A stretch of 64,000 bases of DNA from Narthecium ossifragum (GCA_963920575.1 OY986967.1:23515648-23579647); one strand, 5' to 3'; positions 49,644-63,751 are shown, counted from the first letter of the stretch. The notes: generated from the letters alone by a model not told the origin. Numbers and translations are program-made.

Positions 49644-50751
49644 TGATAAGACTTGAAAAGTGTCGTTCCTTAACAAGTCTACTCAAAATTATAAATTTAT
49701 AATCAAACTACTAACTAACTACTTTAGGGGTAGTGAGCAGTGAGTCCGAGTCGAATCCACAGGGAATGCGTAGGAAAATAATTAAACTACTAAACTCAAT
49801 CTAAGTATTCCTACCGATAAGTTTGGAAAATATCCAGAATTGAAACTAAACTAATACTAAAGGATTTATAAATAAGAGAAAATGTACCAGGGAATTCTTA
49901 ATCAATAACCAAGGTTCTACCAGGTCTTCCTAAGATCAGAGCATGCAAACACGATGAATGGCTTTCCTATAGTTGATAAGTGAATGGCTAGTTCTCCTTA
50001 TCACTCAACAAGTTCTGCTTAGGATTTCTTGTTGGCGAGAGCAATTATCTAGATATCAGTGACCGAATGATTAGTTACGTTCACTGCTAATGAACCCTCT
50101 TATTAGGATGAGTTCATCGCAAGTAATAACATGGATATGGATTTAAGTGTAAGATCAAGATGGGTTTAACATCTCGATGGCCAAAACTATAAAGGTAGGA
50201 TGTACGAAGGATTAGGGATAGAACGCAGTGGGACTAGCACTAATATAGTGGGACTAGCACTATACAACCCCTAATCACGAAGAAGATTTCATCCGATATA
50301 CCATGGGACTAGCATGGTCCTCTTATTTGGATGAATCCAATCCAAGCCCTAGCATACACAAGCTCCGGAATCAAGTGCAAACAAGAACAATCCATACATT
50401 CATCAAGAAATCGACACCAAGGTATAAAAGAAATAGAGATCAATCTATATAAGTCAAACAATAATGTATACAAGCCCTAGATCTAAGAAATCCCTAATAG
50501 AAATCTTAATTACATCATAAGAATCCCATGATAAAAAGTTAGCTACTCATCTTTAGGGTTTGATCCATAGATGAAGGTTGATGAAGCTCTTCCACCATGG
50601 ATTTCCTCCCAAAGATCTCTAAAGAAAAGTTTAAAAGAAGAAAGAAATTGTTCTCCCTCTCGAAGAGAGAAGAAAGACCCTCTCATGGAGAGAAAAGACC
50701 CCCAAAAACCCTAAAAAAGATGCCTATTTATAGCCCAGGTATCCACCTTAA

Positions 50752-50777
50752 CTCGGATTAGATCAGAGCCGTCGATC
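50752..50777 (-). promoter_or_regulatory. Conserved U3 block and TATA (nested LTR 3)
   Basis: CTCGGATTAGATCAGAGCC followed by GTCGATC, between the array and the TATA decamer (50724-50733). Confidence 0.7.
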
Positions 50778-50796
50778 TTTGCCTCTGGCCGCGTCG

Positions 50797-51083
50797 GATC
50801 GATCCGTCTTTTGGAGTCGGATCGATCTGGCTCCTTTACTCGCTGTTGACACCCGAGCTGGATCGATCCCTCCCTGGAGTTGGGTCGATCTGGCTCTTTA
50901 AGTGCTGGTAACGCCCGAGCTGGATCGATCGGGTCATCGGAGTCGGATCGATCGTTCACATAGTGTTATGCTAAGTCCCGTGCTGGATCGATCCGTCATG
51001 CCGAGTCCGATCGATCTGGCTGTTGTTCATTGTCCCATCGTTGGTTGAGTTGGATCGATCGAGCTTATTGAGTCCGATCGATC
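50797..51083. repeat. Paired GATCGATC array, five pairs
   Basis: Core starts: 50797/50820, 50861/50883, 50923/50946, 50986/51009, 51053/51076. Spacing is 23, 22, 23, 23 and 23 bp; pair period 64, 62, 63 and 67 bp. Typical arms GTCGGATCGATCCG and GAGCTGGATCGATC. The array edge is 64 bp from the TATA decamer. Confidence 0.96.
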
Positions 51084-51360
51084 TGGCTTGCCACAAATTG
51101 CCAAAATACATTGTTTTAGCTCCAAAATTGATCTAACTCGTAGCAGGACCTGTTATACCTGAAATGGGAGAAAAGTAGTCAGCACAGCATTGCTCGGGGC
51201 CCAATAAAGCCAAATTACAAGGGTGTTTTGGGCACTTTTCAAGTCTTATCAATCGCCGTAAGAGAAGCGGCCATCGCAACCAATTGATGCTCCAAGGTGT
51301 CCAGGCGCTGGTGATTGGCCATTATAGGGGCCGGAAGGATCGCTGGTTGTGATACCAATA

Positions 51361-51793
51361 TGTTACGCGCTGCCGCGTAATTCCTAGTTCTTGGCCTCTC
51401 CTGAGGCGTGGGAACCAAGGGCAAGGACTCAGGGACCTGCTTGCATCGCCGGCTTATGGTGGATTGATGGAGAAGATAAGATGGAGAAGTTGAAGAGCAA
51501 CCATAGGTTTACTCAGCCTTAATCAATAATAATGATAACCCATGTCCATCTCTTTATTTCATGATGGTTTTATAACAAGCAAAGGATCTATCATGATAAG
51601 GATAGATCATCCTAAACAAGCAACTAGAAAATAAAATAACCAATCTCCTAAATAACAATCTTCTAAAATAAATCTACTTTGGTTACCCAATCACGATCCC
51701 GTGATTGATTCTTCCTGATCCGGCTGATCATGATTATCAGGTTCAGTTGTTTCATCCTTATCACTTCCCAATTCTGGTTGTCCAACCGTAACA
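51361..51793 (-). repeat. 5' LTR of gypsy element 2
   Basis: 433 bp, TGTTAC...GTAACA; followed on the minus strand by the primer site and the gag ATG at 51322. Confidence 0.93.
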
Positions 51794-51958
51794 TAGTCCA
51801 CCAACATTTGGAGTTGGTTGACCATCGCCGTGATAGGCGTTTTCACCACCACTATTAGTATCTAAGCCAGTCCTAGTAATGACCATACCGTCTGGTCCAA
51901 TGACTTGACCGATTTCCATAAAGACTTGACACAAGGTCCCATCGGGCGTGCCAAAAAA
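51794..51958 (-). other. Primer site and leader of an Athila/Tat-type element
   Basis: The minus strand reads TTTTTTGGCACGCCCGATGG directly after the LTR at 51959, a primer-binding-site arrangement, then a leader cut off by gypsy element 2. The remaining internal region is not in the window. Confidence 0.7.
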
Positions 51959-53089
51959 TGTTTGAATAGAAATCTTACTCTTGATCGGTCAAATAATCAA
52001 AACTAAGATTTACTCAACACTTAAGAATCAGGAGATTGCAGTTAAATTCTACTCCTCCAAACTACGTTCGAACAGAGGTGCCAAGTTGAATGGAAACCTA
52101 AATTAGACCTAAATTAATAATTTGATTAACAGCTAATTATCTAGATTAACTTAAAATAGTCTAAATTAACCTATTGAAAACATGAATTATCTAATATTAA
52201 GAAATTAATTAAGGAAAGCAGTAAAGGTCCTCCTAGATTACTAAATCAAGAGAAAATGCATTTAAATCTACTGATTAACCTAATTTAGTCTAGAAAGTAA
52301 AGATTTCTAAGATTAACTTAAAGAAATATATTAAAGAAATCTCTAAGAAATGGAGAAGAAAGCATAACTATTTAAACCTAAATTAGCCATCTAAGACAGT
52401 AATCTAAACTACATTAAGCAGAAAACATTAACTAAGTATTGAAGAAAACGAAGCCATTCTATTGAATTAAATCAACTTACAGGAACAATAAACATCTTGA
52501 AAGAACAAAGGAAAATCCAGACGCACAGGCTCTGTGTTTGGTTTGCGAGAGAGATTACATGGTGAAAGAAGAAGGCTATTTATACTAGAGCGGTTAGCTA
52601 ACTTCTGCTCAGTATATTCTCTGTTTTTCTGGGCGATAAGCTTCTGGCAGATAACGGTTGCGTCTGGTCGGTGAGCTTGTGTATGTAATAATGTCATCTT
52701 TCTTGATTGGTGTTTGCTTGTCGTCCATGGCTTCATCGTCCAAAGTTGATAACTTGTCGTCTTTAAATGAACCAAGTCTTTTGGTCGATATGTTGTCATT
52801 ATTTTCGCCAATAACCTTCTTGTGTAAAGAAGATCATCGTTCTTTAGTTTCAATATCATCGTCTGTAGATCGTCATCCTCTTGATCGATGGCTCTTTTAT
52901 GTAGAAATGATCATCATTCTCGATCGATGATTTTTCTCCTTGGGCGATGACATTAGTCGATGATTTTCTTCTTTGAGCAATGATCTTATCGTTGAGAGAT
53001 ATCGGCCAATTGGGTTTGAAAGTCTGTCAGTCATATTTAATATGCTGACATGTTAATCATTGATTGGTTAGTCATTATATTGGCTAACA
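51959..53089 (-). mobile_element. 5' LTR of a truncated Athila/Tat-type element
   Basis: TGTTTGAATAG...TTGGCTAACA, 1.13 kb, with the primer site at its minus-strand 3' end. Related to the solo LTR at 6430-7581. Minus TATA (plus CTATTTATAC) near 52575. Upstream of it, 52690-53000 holds many degenerate CGATGATC/GATCATCG words. It abuts the duplicated 3' flank of beta-glucosidase copy C. Confidence 0.82.
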
Positions 53090-53754
53090 CATTGATCTCA
53101 CATGCTTATCTATAAAATTTGTGGGCTAAACTTATTCTAAAACGATAAGATGATGGAATGGGTGAGCATGCAGCTGGGTCCATGTGTATATGTGATACAA
53201 TGAAATTTCTTGCAGCTATGTGCAGATAGATAGAGACCTATCCGTTACTGTAGCACTCACTCATAGCAAGATGAGAAGGATAGCGGGCCTATGATCATTC
53301 ATGTGAAATAATAGTTCATTGTTGAGGGTAGGATGGTGTCACACTCACACTTTTGCTATTTGATCGTTGAAGTTCGCTCCATCATATTAGGGAGATTATC
53401 ACATTGCATAATGAGGTGGATGAATCTTATCTTTGTTAAAATATTTTAAGTTTGGAACACATAATTAGTTACGGAACATGAGTGCAGCCAATTTCTGCGG
53501 CAGCTGGCCATTGGGGAGTTGAGTAGAATGCAAAATAGGTTTTGCCTCGAGGCTCAATTAATCAAAAAGAAAATAAAATTTAGATGGCGATATTTTTATC
53601 CAATTTGGGTGACTTACGTGCTTGGTTGCACAAAATAAATGGTGGAAACTGGCTATTAAAAGTTTCCGAAACTATTCAGCATACTCTCCACGTTTTCTTA
53701 ACAAAAAAAAAACTGAAAACTAAAAGATGATTATTTTCCTCAGAAGCGATCACT
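53090..53754. repeat. Downstream flank of gene C, duplicated at gene B
   Basis: Matches 29270-29878. Together they define the empty site of gypsy element 1. Confidence 0.85.
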
Positions 53755-53892
53755 TTTATAAATTTTCAATGTTGGATTCCAAGAAGCTTTGGTCGGAAAT
53801 TAGATTTCTTTCGACTCATTGGCCATGAAAACATCACCACCAAGGTTTTTGCCGCAACCATGATGGTAATTTAAGACTGTTCATCAAAGAAT

Positions 53893-57132
<3,240 letters not shown>

Positions 57133-57341
57133 CCTATAAGAAAGTGGTGCCTGCCGTAATGATCAAGTGTTCTCTTCTCTACCTCTATGAGCCTTCTTTA
57201 AAGCAGAAGGAGAATATTTTTTAAATTTGTTGGTGGGGCAATGGTTTCGTCATCAAGCTAGATTGGAGAAGTTTCGTTGCGGATCTCCTTGTAGAAGCTA
57301 GATTTTAAAAATTTGATGATATGATGTTCAAACGAAGGCGA

Positions 57342-57499
57342 GGGTGCGTTTGGCTCACATGGATGGAGCGAATGATTGGAATGAATGGAATCCATGTTTT
57401 TGATTCCATCTATTAGTTTGACAGCGGCCGTGAATAAGGGGAGGAATCCGTCTGTCTAAAGCCATTCCGGATACCAAACCGGGCATCCAAACACGCAAC
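57342..57499. repeat. Short TIR-like repeat upstream of copy C
   Basis: GGGTGCGTTTGGCTCAC...CATCCAAACACGCAAC; third copy of the block at 4441 and 38944. Confidence 0.45.
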
Positions 57500-57719
57500 A
57501 GGGTTCCCACCACTGGGATTACCTTCTTTATAAAATTATTTTATCCCGCGTTGGTGAATGGGAATTTCGAGGAGGTTATTTATATTATATAGATTTCCTT
57601 ACAGGATCAGTACTACATGTCTGATTATTTAATATGGGATGTAGACTTTCGAATGAGATTATTTAAGTATGGGATTTAGACTTCGAATGAGTTGTAGAGT
57701 TGTAAGGAAGGGTGAATTT

Positions 57720-58438
57720 TGTTGGGAAAATCCCTCTCCATGAGAGACGTCAATGAGAGACGTCGACGAGAAGCGACGAGGACGCGTGGTGTTGGACAAA
57801 CAAAGATGCAGGAAGACAAATGATCGATCCTTTGCTTGGAAAGGATCGATCCTCTCAGTCCGGATCTCATGACAGAGAGCTATGTTGGAAAGGATCGATC
57901 TTATGCCCTATAAGGATTGATCCTTTGCAGATGTTTTTCCATGACAGAGAGCACGGGTTTGGATGATCGATCCTCATCCTCAAGAGGATCGATCATCATT
58001 GAGGCGGTCTATTCCACGGAATGAAAGGATCAATCCTTTCATTCAAGAAGATCGATCCTTTGCGACATCCGGGCTAAAATCAAGGGTCCAGATTAATCCG
58101 AGTGTGGGTTAATTAGTGGATATAAATAGGATTAGTGTGTAACCCTAAGAGTATGCTTGATATCAAAAACCCTAGAGGGAGAGGTTTGGGGGGTGGCTTG
58201 ATAGAAAGTTGGGCATTCTAGAGTGAATGTATTTGGAAGGGTTGAGAGAGATTTATATGTGAGAGTTGAGAGATCAAGTCTTGTAAATCTCCTATGTATT
58301 GAAGTTTTCTCTCTTCCCGTGGTTTTTCCTTTGCGGTAATTTACCGAAAGGTTTTTCACGTTAAATTCTGGTGTCTCCTTTCATTGTTCTATTTTGGTGC
58401 TCTCCCATCTTAATTTCATCCCCGCCGAATTCCTAACA
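57720..58438 (+). mobile_element. Probable LTR (TGTTGGG...CCTAACA)
   Basis: TGTTGGGAAAATCCC at the left and ATTCCTAACA at the right are compatible LTR ends. A TATA motif (ATATAAATAG, 58120-58129) and a paired GATCGATC array lie at the right relative places. No 5-bp duplication is visible (AATTT versus TGACA). The 30 bp before it (TTGTAGAG...GGAAGGGTGAATT) differ from copies A and B and could be an internal-region end with a purine tract. So a truncated 3' end is as likely as a solo LTR. Confidence 0.6.
57822..58057. repeat. Paired GATCGATC array, four pairs
   Basis: Core starts: 57822/57844, 57893/57915, 57965/57987, 58028/58050. All four spacings are 22 bp; pair period 71, 72 and 63 bp. Arms of the AAGGATCGATCCTT type. 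Two cores have one mismatch (GATTGATC, GATCAATC). The array ends 63 bp before the TATA motif. Confidence 0.95.
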
Positions 58439-58559
58439 TGACAAGTGTTTGTGTATTCCATTTTTCATATAGAACAATCAACAGTCATTAGAAACTTTAA
58501 CAACTATCCTTTCTTTAAGCAATATTGTGAAAAAGGAGTCTTATTAATTATTTTTGTGC

Positions 58560-59295
58560 CTCCATCTTTTTTTCCTTGAGTTGAGCCCGCGAGCGAAAAT
58601 TATTTACAGATTTGGCTTAAGGGCATCTAGGCCCTCATCAGCATGCCAGGCAAACCTGGTACCATTAGCCCGGCATCATTTGGCCACCTGATCTGTTATA
58701 AGATTACAACTTTTACGAATATGCAAAACAAGAACAGAGTCAAAGTCCAAAAAGAGTCACCATGCTAGTTTGGCATACTCTTCCTCCTCCACCGGCCATG
58801 GTCAACACCCCAGTAGGACATCAACCACCTCTTTAGCGTCCGACTCGACTATCACTATGCGCTCACCCTTCTCCTTGGCCGACTCCAATGCCCGGCATAT
58901 AGCACTTAACTATGCATTAAAAACAAAGTTGGCAACAACAGTAGCTCCTTTGAACCCATCGGAGCTCCCCAGCACTGTCCGAAGCCAACACACCAACTGC
59001 AGTTCGGTGGTCTCCCACCATGTCCCTAGATGCATCCACCCGTAGCACCACCATGTCTTCCGAGATCCTATGAGCATGTGCAAGATCACCCTTCTTTCAG
59101 TTTATCAAATATTTATTCGCTAACCTCTGCTCTCGCTTGGCTACAATCTCCATTGTTTCCCTCACCTTCAAAGGCTCGGCCATTACGATCCTTCCAAGCT
59201 AGTCAAACCCCATAATATAGATATGCTTGCAGCTTGCAGCCTCTGGACACTCTCTTGGCTGGAGGAGCGCATGAAGACTGCTATCATATTGTTAG
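58560..59295 (-). pseudogene. LINE ORF2 remnant with RNase H region
   Basis: Minus-strand fragments in shifting frames read WLARNGRAFEGEG-like linker, then MVVLRVDASRDMVG...GVLASDSAGELRW, ICRALESAKEKGERIVIVESD, and LITDQVAKWCRANG. This is the order seen in the C-terminal RNase H region of plant L1 ORF2 or RVT_3 proteins. Several stops and frameshifts make it dead. Confidence 0.7.
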
Positions 59296-59300
59296 CCCCC

Positions 59301-59305
59301 CCCCG

Positions 59306-59336
<31 letters not shown>
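59301..59336. repeat. Poly-C tract
   Basis: About 37 bases, almost all C; likely of uncertain length in the assembly. Confidence 0.95.
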
Positions 59337-59341
<5 letters not shown>

Positions 59342-59486
59342 CTTGGTGCTTTTCATTGCAAAAAATGTCATTGTCTAATTTTTCCTTCCAACAACAAGAA
59401 AAATCTTTAGGATATTTTGTTAAAACAAATCAGGCGATGCATGGTATTGCATCAAACGATGCAGGGTATTGCATCAAACGATGCAG

Positions 59487-59684
59487 GGGTGTTTGATTCG
59501 CCCACATCAACATGCATTGCGGGCCCGCGATACATGGGTGGTGGAAATCGCCGAATCGGCGGTATGTGGTGATACAGGTAAACCTACTTTATGTCATTAA
59601 TGAGTTTACATTGTTTGATTCACCCTCCAACCAAACGGCATACCAAAAAAGATTCCATCAACCAAACACCCCTTAATTCCAATC
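59487..59684. mobile_element. Possible short MITE
   Basis: GGGGTGTTTGATTCGCCC at the left and CCAAACACCCC at the right form imperfect inverted ends resembling the Harbinger-like element at 3521. TTA follows the right end but not the left. It is preceded by a GATGCA(A/G)GGTATTGCATCAAAC tandem at 59434-59486. Confidence 0.4.
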
Positions 59685-59731
59685 AAATATGAATTCAACT
59701 AAAAATAACTCATCAACCATATAAGAATAAA

Positions 59732-60764
59732 GGGTTATTTACATGTCCCTAAAAACTTGCTAAATTACATATATATATGCCGCATGCAAACATCAACAAA
59801 ATCCAAATCATACCCCTTCGTCCTCACACCGTTAAAAATGCCATATAAAATGACCATTTTACCCATATTATATCTTTGTGAGTTAAATCCTAATAAATAT
59901 GAATAAAAGGCAAAATGGTCATTCCGTAGGATATTTTTACAAGGTTCTAAAAAACACTAGACGCTAGTCGGGCGGAAGCCTGGGGACTAGCGCCCAGAGG
60001 ACTAGTCGGACGCCTAGGCGGGGACTAGGCGGTTTTATTTTTTTTAATTTTAATTTAATTGTTATTACATATAAATGATAAAATTATATTAAAAAAATAT
60101 AAAGATTAAATAGCAACACTATTCCTTTCAAAGTTTTAATTCTAACAACTTTCAAGCATATGCCTCAAATTCTTCTTCTCCATATCCCTCTAGTACTCCC
60201 TCTGTATCGGACTCAAACTCAAAATCCATCTCATCTTCTTCTTCCTCTTCATCCGATACAAAATCCTCCTCAAGTTCTCTAATTTCTTGAAGTCTAGAAC
60301 TTCTCCTAGACTCTAAGCCACCATCGATGGAGAACTGGAGATTGGAGATCTGTCGAAGACCCGAGGTGAGGGGGGCGAGGAGCGACGGAGGGGAGATCTC
60401 GAGATCCCGTCGGCGCCAGTGGAGATCAGAGAGGAAACCGACGGAGGTGAGATCGATGGAGATCGATGCAGAACTGGAGATTGGAGGAGATTAGGCTTTA
60501 GAGTTTACTGTTTACTTGTTTAGAAAGCATAATGGGTTAACCGGTTAAGTGACTTAAGTCATAAGTGGATAGGCCACCCAGCCCGCCTAGCCCGCCTAGG
60601 CGGCCGCTTTCCTGCCGAGCGCCTAGCTCTATCGCCTAGGCTGTAATCGGGGCGGCTGGGAAGCGCCCAGCGCCTAGGCGGCCGCTCAGCCCGATTTTTA
60701 GAACCTTGTATTTTTAACGGTGTGGAAACATAGGATTTATGGTTTGGATTTTTTTGATATTTGC

Positions 60765-60795
<31 letters not shown>

Positions 60796-61112
60796 CAACC
60801 TTATAAGGAGCAATAACGGTTAACCTGCATTAATTTATATTCTCTAAGTTTTTTTATATATATTCTCTAAGTTTGCTTTATATAAACCAGTGAACAAAAA
60901 GCTATGACCAACCTTAGAACCCTAGACCACCTATGGGTCAACACAGCCATCTAACCAGACAAACTACAGGGAGTTTGTTAAAATTTTATATTAACAATAA
61001 CTAAAAACTGTGCCAGGGGCACATGTGAGTACTAGTATATATATAATATGAGAGAATGTAGTGGTATATATGTAATTTAATAAGTTTTGAGGGTCACATA
61101 TGCGAATAATCC
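59732..61112. mobile_element. Mutator-like MITE with nested hAT
   Basis: Left end GGGTTATTTACATGTCCCTA and right end, read inward, GGATTATTCGCATATGTGAC are related. Both continue into AAACTTRYTAAATTACATATAT. Flanking 9-mers AAGAATAAA and AATAACAAA match at 7 of 9, as for a decayed Mutator duplication. A second inverted pair (CACACCGTTAAAAAT) surrounds the nested element. Confidence 0.6.
59940..60708 (-). mobile_element. Internally deleted hAT element, 8-bp TSD
   Basis: Ends CAAGGTTCTAAAAAACACTA and, inward from the right, CAAGGTTCTAAAAATCGGGC. Flanks TATTTTTA at 59932-59939 and 60709-60716 are identical 8-bp duplications. Subterminal GCGCCTAGGCGG words occur on both sides. The minus strand at about 60160-60300 encodes an acidic tail (EEDFVSDEEEEEDEMDFEFE...) ending in a stop, like the C-terminus of plant hAT transposases. 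The rest of the transposase is missing. Confidence 0.88.
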
Positions 61113-62262
61113 AATAACAAATTGATCACTCGACAATATTAGTTACCGTTTCTTGAGCGAGTAGAATACTTATTTTTAATTTAAAGATGTGATTGCCGCT
61201 ATTATAACTTCACTCTCCTATTGAATACGGAATCAGCTAATGTAACTCCGACAGTACCAATTTGGTTATTTTCTTTTAAATGTGTTAAAAATGAATAGAA
61301 TCAATTAAAACTTTGAAATGGAATATGATACTAACGGGCATTTTGCGAAGAAACCAATCAGAGAAGGGATGCAAAATGTTAATAAGGCGAGTTTTCCATC
61401 ATATACGAATAATAAGACATGAGGCATTTAATGAAGAAAAACTCATTTTATTTTTTTTCAAGAATTTTTTGTATATATCACGTGTCAAGTACAAATGTTT
61501 TTTTGAATTATTAATGTCCCCTAGATTTCACTTTACTTCATATCTATTATTTTATAAAAAAAATTTTGACATAGTCAGCAATGGAATACACATCAATTAA
61601 AGTTGTGTTCTTGGCCATTATGGCTAGATTAAAAAAAAATCATGATTTTTAAAACTCACTAAATTTTACATTAGTCATCTAAATATATATTCCCAGAAAC
61701 CTAGGAACTGATGTGAAATTTTAGTGACGTAAATCTTAAAAAATGAGGAGTATACTTAAGCATAATACTGAAACAACTATATTGGAAAATGCTATATCGT
61801 ATTCGTGTTCTTGGGTTTCCAATCAAAACCAATTTGTCAAATTTTTTGAAAACCCTAGGCGGATTTTGTATTTCTTTGATATTTGTATCAGAACCGTGTG
61901 TACCTGCGACAGATTACATACATTGGACCAAAGGGTTACATAAACACCCTGAAGATATAATAAATATCAAAATACCATCTAAATTTATGAGAATATCACA
62001 AAACCCTCCAAAACATAATATCATCAATCTTATCAGGCCAGTATAGCCTATGAGGGCTGATGTTATTATGTTTATGATTTGGATTAGCTAACGGTGGAGA
62101 GGGGGTGGGGGAGCTACTAGGGAGAGAGATATATAGAGAGAGTGAGTTATTTTTTAAAAAAATCTATTTGTTTTTTGATTTATCAGTTAAAGGACATACT
62201 TGTGTTTCTTTTCAAAATAAGTCCAAAACATAATTTCCGGTCTAAATTATCCCTGGTTCTGA
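61113..62262. other. Unassigned AT-rich intergenic sequence
   Basis: Short open frames only; no recognised domain, repeat end or RNA gene. Confidence 0.5.
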
Positions 62263-62890
62263 TCAACTCTCGAAGCTTTCCCAAGAAGAGCCACATGGTT
62301 CTGTAGCTCTTAATGCACTCTTCTTCCACTCCAATGCCTTGTTCCTCATCACCATCCCCTTCTCTCCTCCACCCATCAGCTCTCTGATCATCTTCTCCAC
62401 TTCTCTCTTGGCAAAGTTGTCGATCTCCATGTCGACGCCCCACTCGGTGCACAGGTACCTACAGTTCGTCTGCTACTCGGCGAAGAACGGCCAGCATATC
62501 ATCGGCACCGCCGCATATGCTCTCCGTGATCGAATTCCACCCGCCGTGGGTCAGGAACCCGCCGACCGACGGGTGCAGCAGCACTTGCTCCTGCGGGCAA
62601 CACCCGGACACCATCCCCTTCTTCGCGGTCTCGGCCAAGAACTCCGCCGGCACCTTCGCCGCCTCGCCCTTGACCACGTCCGGCCTGATCACCCACAGGA
62701 AGTCGTGGCCGATGTTCGCCAGCCCCCATTCGAACTCGACCAGCTGCTCGTTACTCATGATGGTGACACTCCCAAAGTTCATGTACATCACCGACTGTGG
62801 AGCTCTTCCATCTAACCAGTGCAAGCAACTTGTGTCCACCTTCCATAGATTCGACCCCAAGGATGCCAAAAGGCCCTCCTCTATAGGTCT
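62263..62890 (-). pseudogene. UDP-glycosyltransferase C-terminal fragment
   Basis: Minus-strand similarity to the C-terminal half of plant family-1 UGTs (UGT85-like by eye): LASLGSNLWKVDTSCLHWLD, MNFGSVTIMSNEQL, HDFLWVIRPDVV, then the PSPG sugar-donor box. The box is damaged: its first Trp is Cys (GCCPQEQ), the Cys of HCGWNS is Gly (HGGWNS), a one-base deletion follows ICGG, and in the other frame one of the final Gln codons is TAG. The helix after the box (CRYLCTEWGVDMEIDNFAKR) persists to a stop at 62263-62265. Not a working transferase. Confidence 0.85.
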
Positions 62891-62949
62891 CTGGCGGGAG
62901 AGAGAGGCCGAAGTCGAGGGTGGCGTGCATGGGAGCGCGGGCGGCGTCG

Positions 62950-63197
62950 AGGGTGGCATGCATGGGAGCGCTGGGCTTGGCGTTGGAGCCGGCGTAGTGG
63001 ACGACGCCAGTAGCGGTGAGGATTTCCTTGGTGAACCGGGTGGAAGCGACCATGTAGATGTAGTAGTCGCCGGGGGCCTGGTCGGCGGTGATGAGCACGG
63101 AGTAGCACTGCCCGACGTGCACGTCGAGGGACTCGTAGTTGTTCTGCATGGTGTGCGAGCCGTCGATCTCGACCAGCTTCATGGCGTGTCCCTGCAA
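62950..63197 (-). pseudogene. SKU5-like multicopper-oxidase-type fragment, fused to UGT remnant
   Basis: GHAMKLVEIDGSHTMQNNYE...HVGQCYSVLITADQ...YYIYMVASTRF, VVHYAGSNAKP match the second cupredoxin region of SKU5-similar (monocopper oxidase-like) cell-wall proteins. An AG acceptor precedes it (cttgcag-like, rc at 63196-63202). The frame runs without a break through 'APMHATLDAARAPMHATLDF' into the UGT-derived DNA, so it is a chimeric remnant. No other exons of such a gene are visible. Confidence 0.7.
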
Positions 63198-63200
63198 CTG

Positions 63201-63350
63201 CCGACGTCATACATCCAGTCAAATTGCTATTGGATTGCCATGACGTCATGCAACTACCAACTACCAAGTCAAAATTAAATTTGGATTGCCATGACGTCAT
63301 GCAACTACGCAACTACCAAGTCAAAATTGATCGATTGCCATGACGTCATG
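63201..63350. repeat. Tandem ~50-bp repeat with TGACGTCA
   Basis: Three units of GATTGCCATGACGTCATGCA + ACTAC(CAACTACCAAGTCAAAATT)-type sequence; TGACGTCA at 63241, 63292 and 63341, plus a decayed unit at 63201. TGACGTCA is the palindromic bZIP (TGA/C-box) site. Confidence 0.88.
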
Positions 63351-63689
63351 CAACTCTCTTCTCCGTCGCCTCCTCTCCTCTGCTTTCTCCTCTGTTTCTC
63401 TCTCTCTCTTCTCCGTCACTCCTCCCCTCCGACGCCCACGCGCGCCCACTGCTTGCACCGTGATGCGCGCCCACTGCTTGCACCGTGACTTGCGCCCCGC
63501 TGCTTACAACGAGGACATTTCGCCGTTGTCTCCCGCCGTTCGCCGTCGCGCCAACATCATCGCCGCCAGAGATGCTCGAGCTCGAGGACATCGGTTCGCT
63601 CGCTCGACGCTCGGCCGACCTCGGAGAGGAACTACGGCCGATCTCACCGTCGATCTCGTCCTCGGCCTCTCTCTCTCTCTTGCGCTCCC

Positions 63690-63751
63690 ATGCACGCTGC
63701 ACGCGCTCCCATGCATGCCACCTTCGACCTCGGCCTCTCTCTCTCCACCCG
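63690..63751. repeat. Inverted copy of the SKS/UGT junction
   Basis: CGCTCCCATGCATGCCACCT(TCGACCTCGGCCTCTCTCTC) on the plus strand is an inverted copy of minus-strand sequence at about 62900-62965, so the junction was duplicated in inverted orientation. Confidence 0.7.

Larger units (their letters stand above)
49644..51251 (-). mobile_element. Nested solo LTR, 1.61 kb, TSD ATCGC, 19-bp inverted ends
   Basis: Starts TGATAAGACTTGAAAAGTG and ends with its exact reverse complement; flanked by ATCGC at 49639-49643 and 51252-51256, in the gag frame of element 2. Related to but distinct from 44616-46295. TATA decamer CTATTTATAG at 50724-50733. Array at 50797-51083. Confidence 0.93.
41619..51793 (-). 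mobile_element. Ty3/gypsy chromovirus-like element 2 with three nested solo LTRs, TSD TAGTC
   Basis: LTRs 41619-42051 and 51361-51793 (433 bp each, TGTTAC...GTAACA) differ at roughly 17 sites, so it is older than element 1. TAGTC occurs at 41614-41618 and 51794-51798. Without the inserts at 42906, 44616 and 49644 the element is about 5.2 kb. The primer site next to the 5' LTR (minus) contains TTGGTATCAC; the purine tract GGGGGTGGGAA abuts the 3' LTR. Gag and pol are broken by several frameshifts and stops. Confidence 0.95.

Noticed and set aside
49644..51251. Interpretation as a DNA transposon because of 19-bp inverted ends
   Set aside because: A homologous copy at 12274 is directly followed by a tRNA-Asp-type primer site and gag, and duplications are 5 bp with TG...CA ends, so it is an LTR.
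57690..58438. Clean solo LTR with target duplication at 57720
   Set aside because: Flanking 5-mers do not match, and an extra 30 bp precedes the TG; kept only as a probable LTR.
59264..59340. Gly-rich protein encoded opposite the C run
   Set aside because: Artefact of the poly-C tract inside a decayed LINE.
61313..62046. Three short plus frames
   Set aside because: AT-rich intergenic DNA, no similarity and no splice context.
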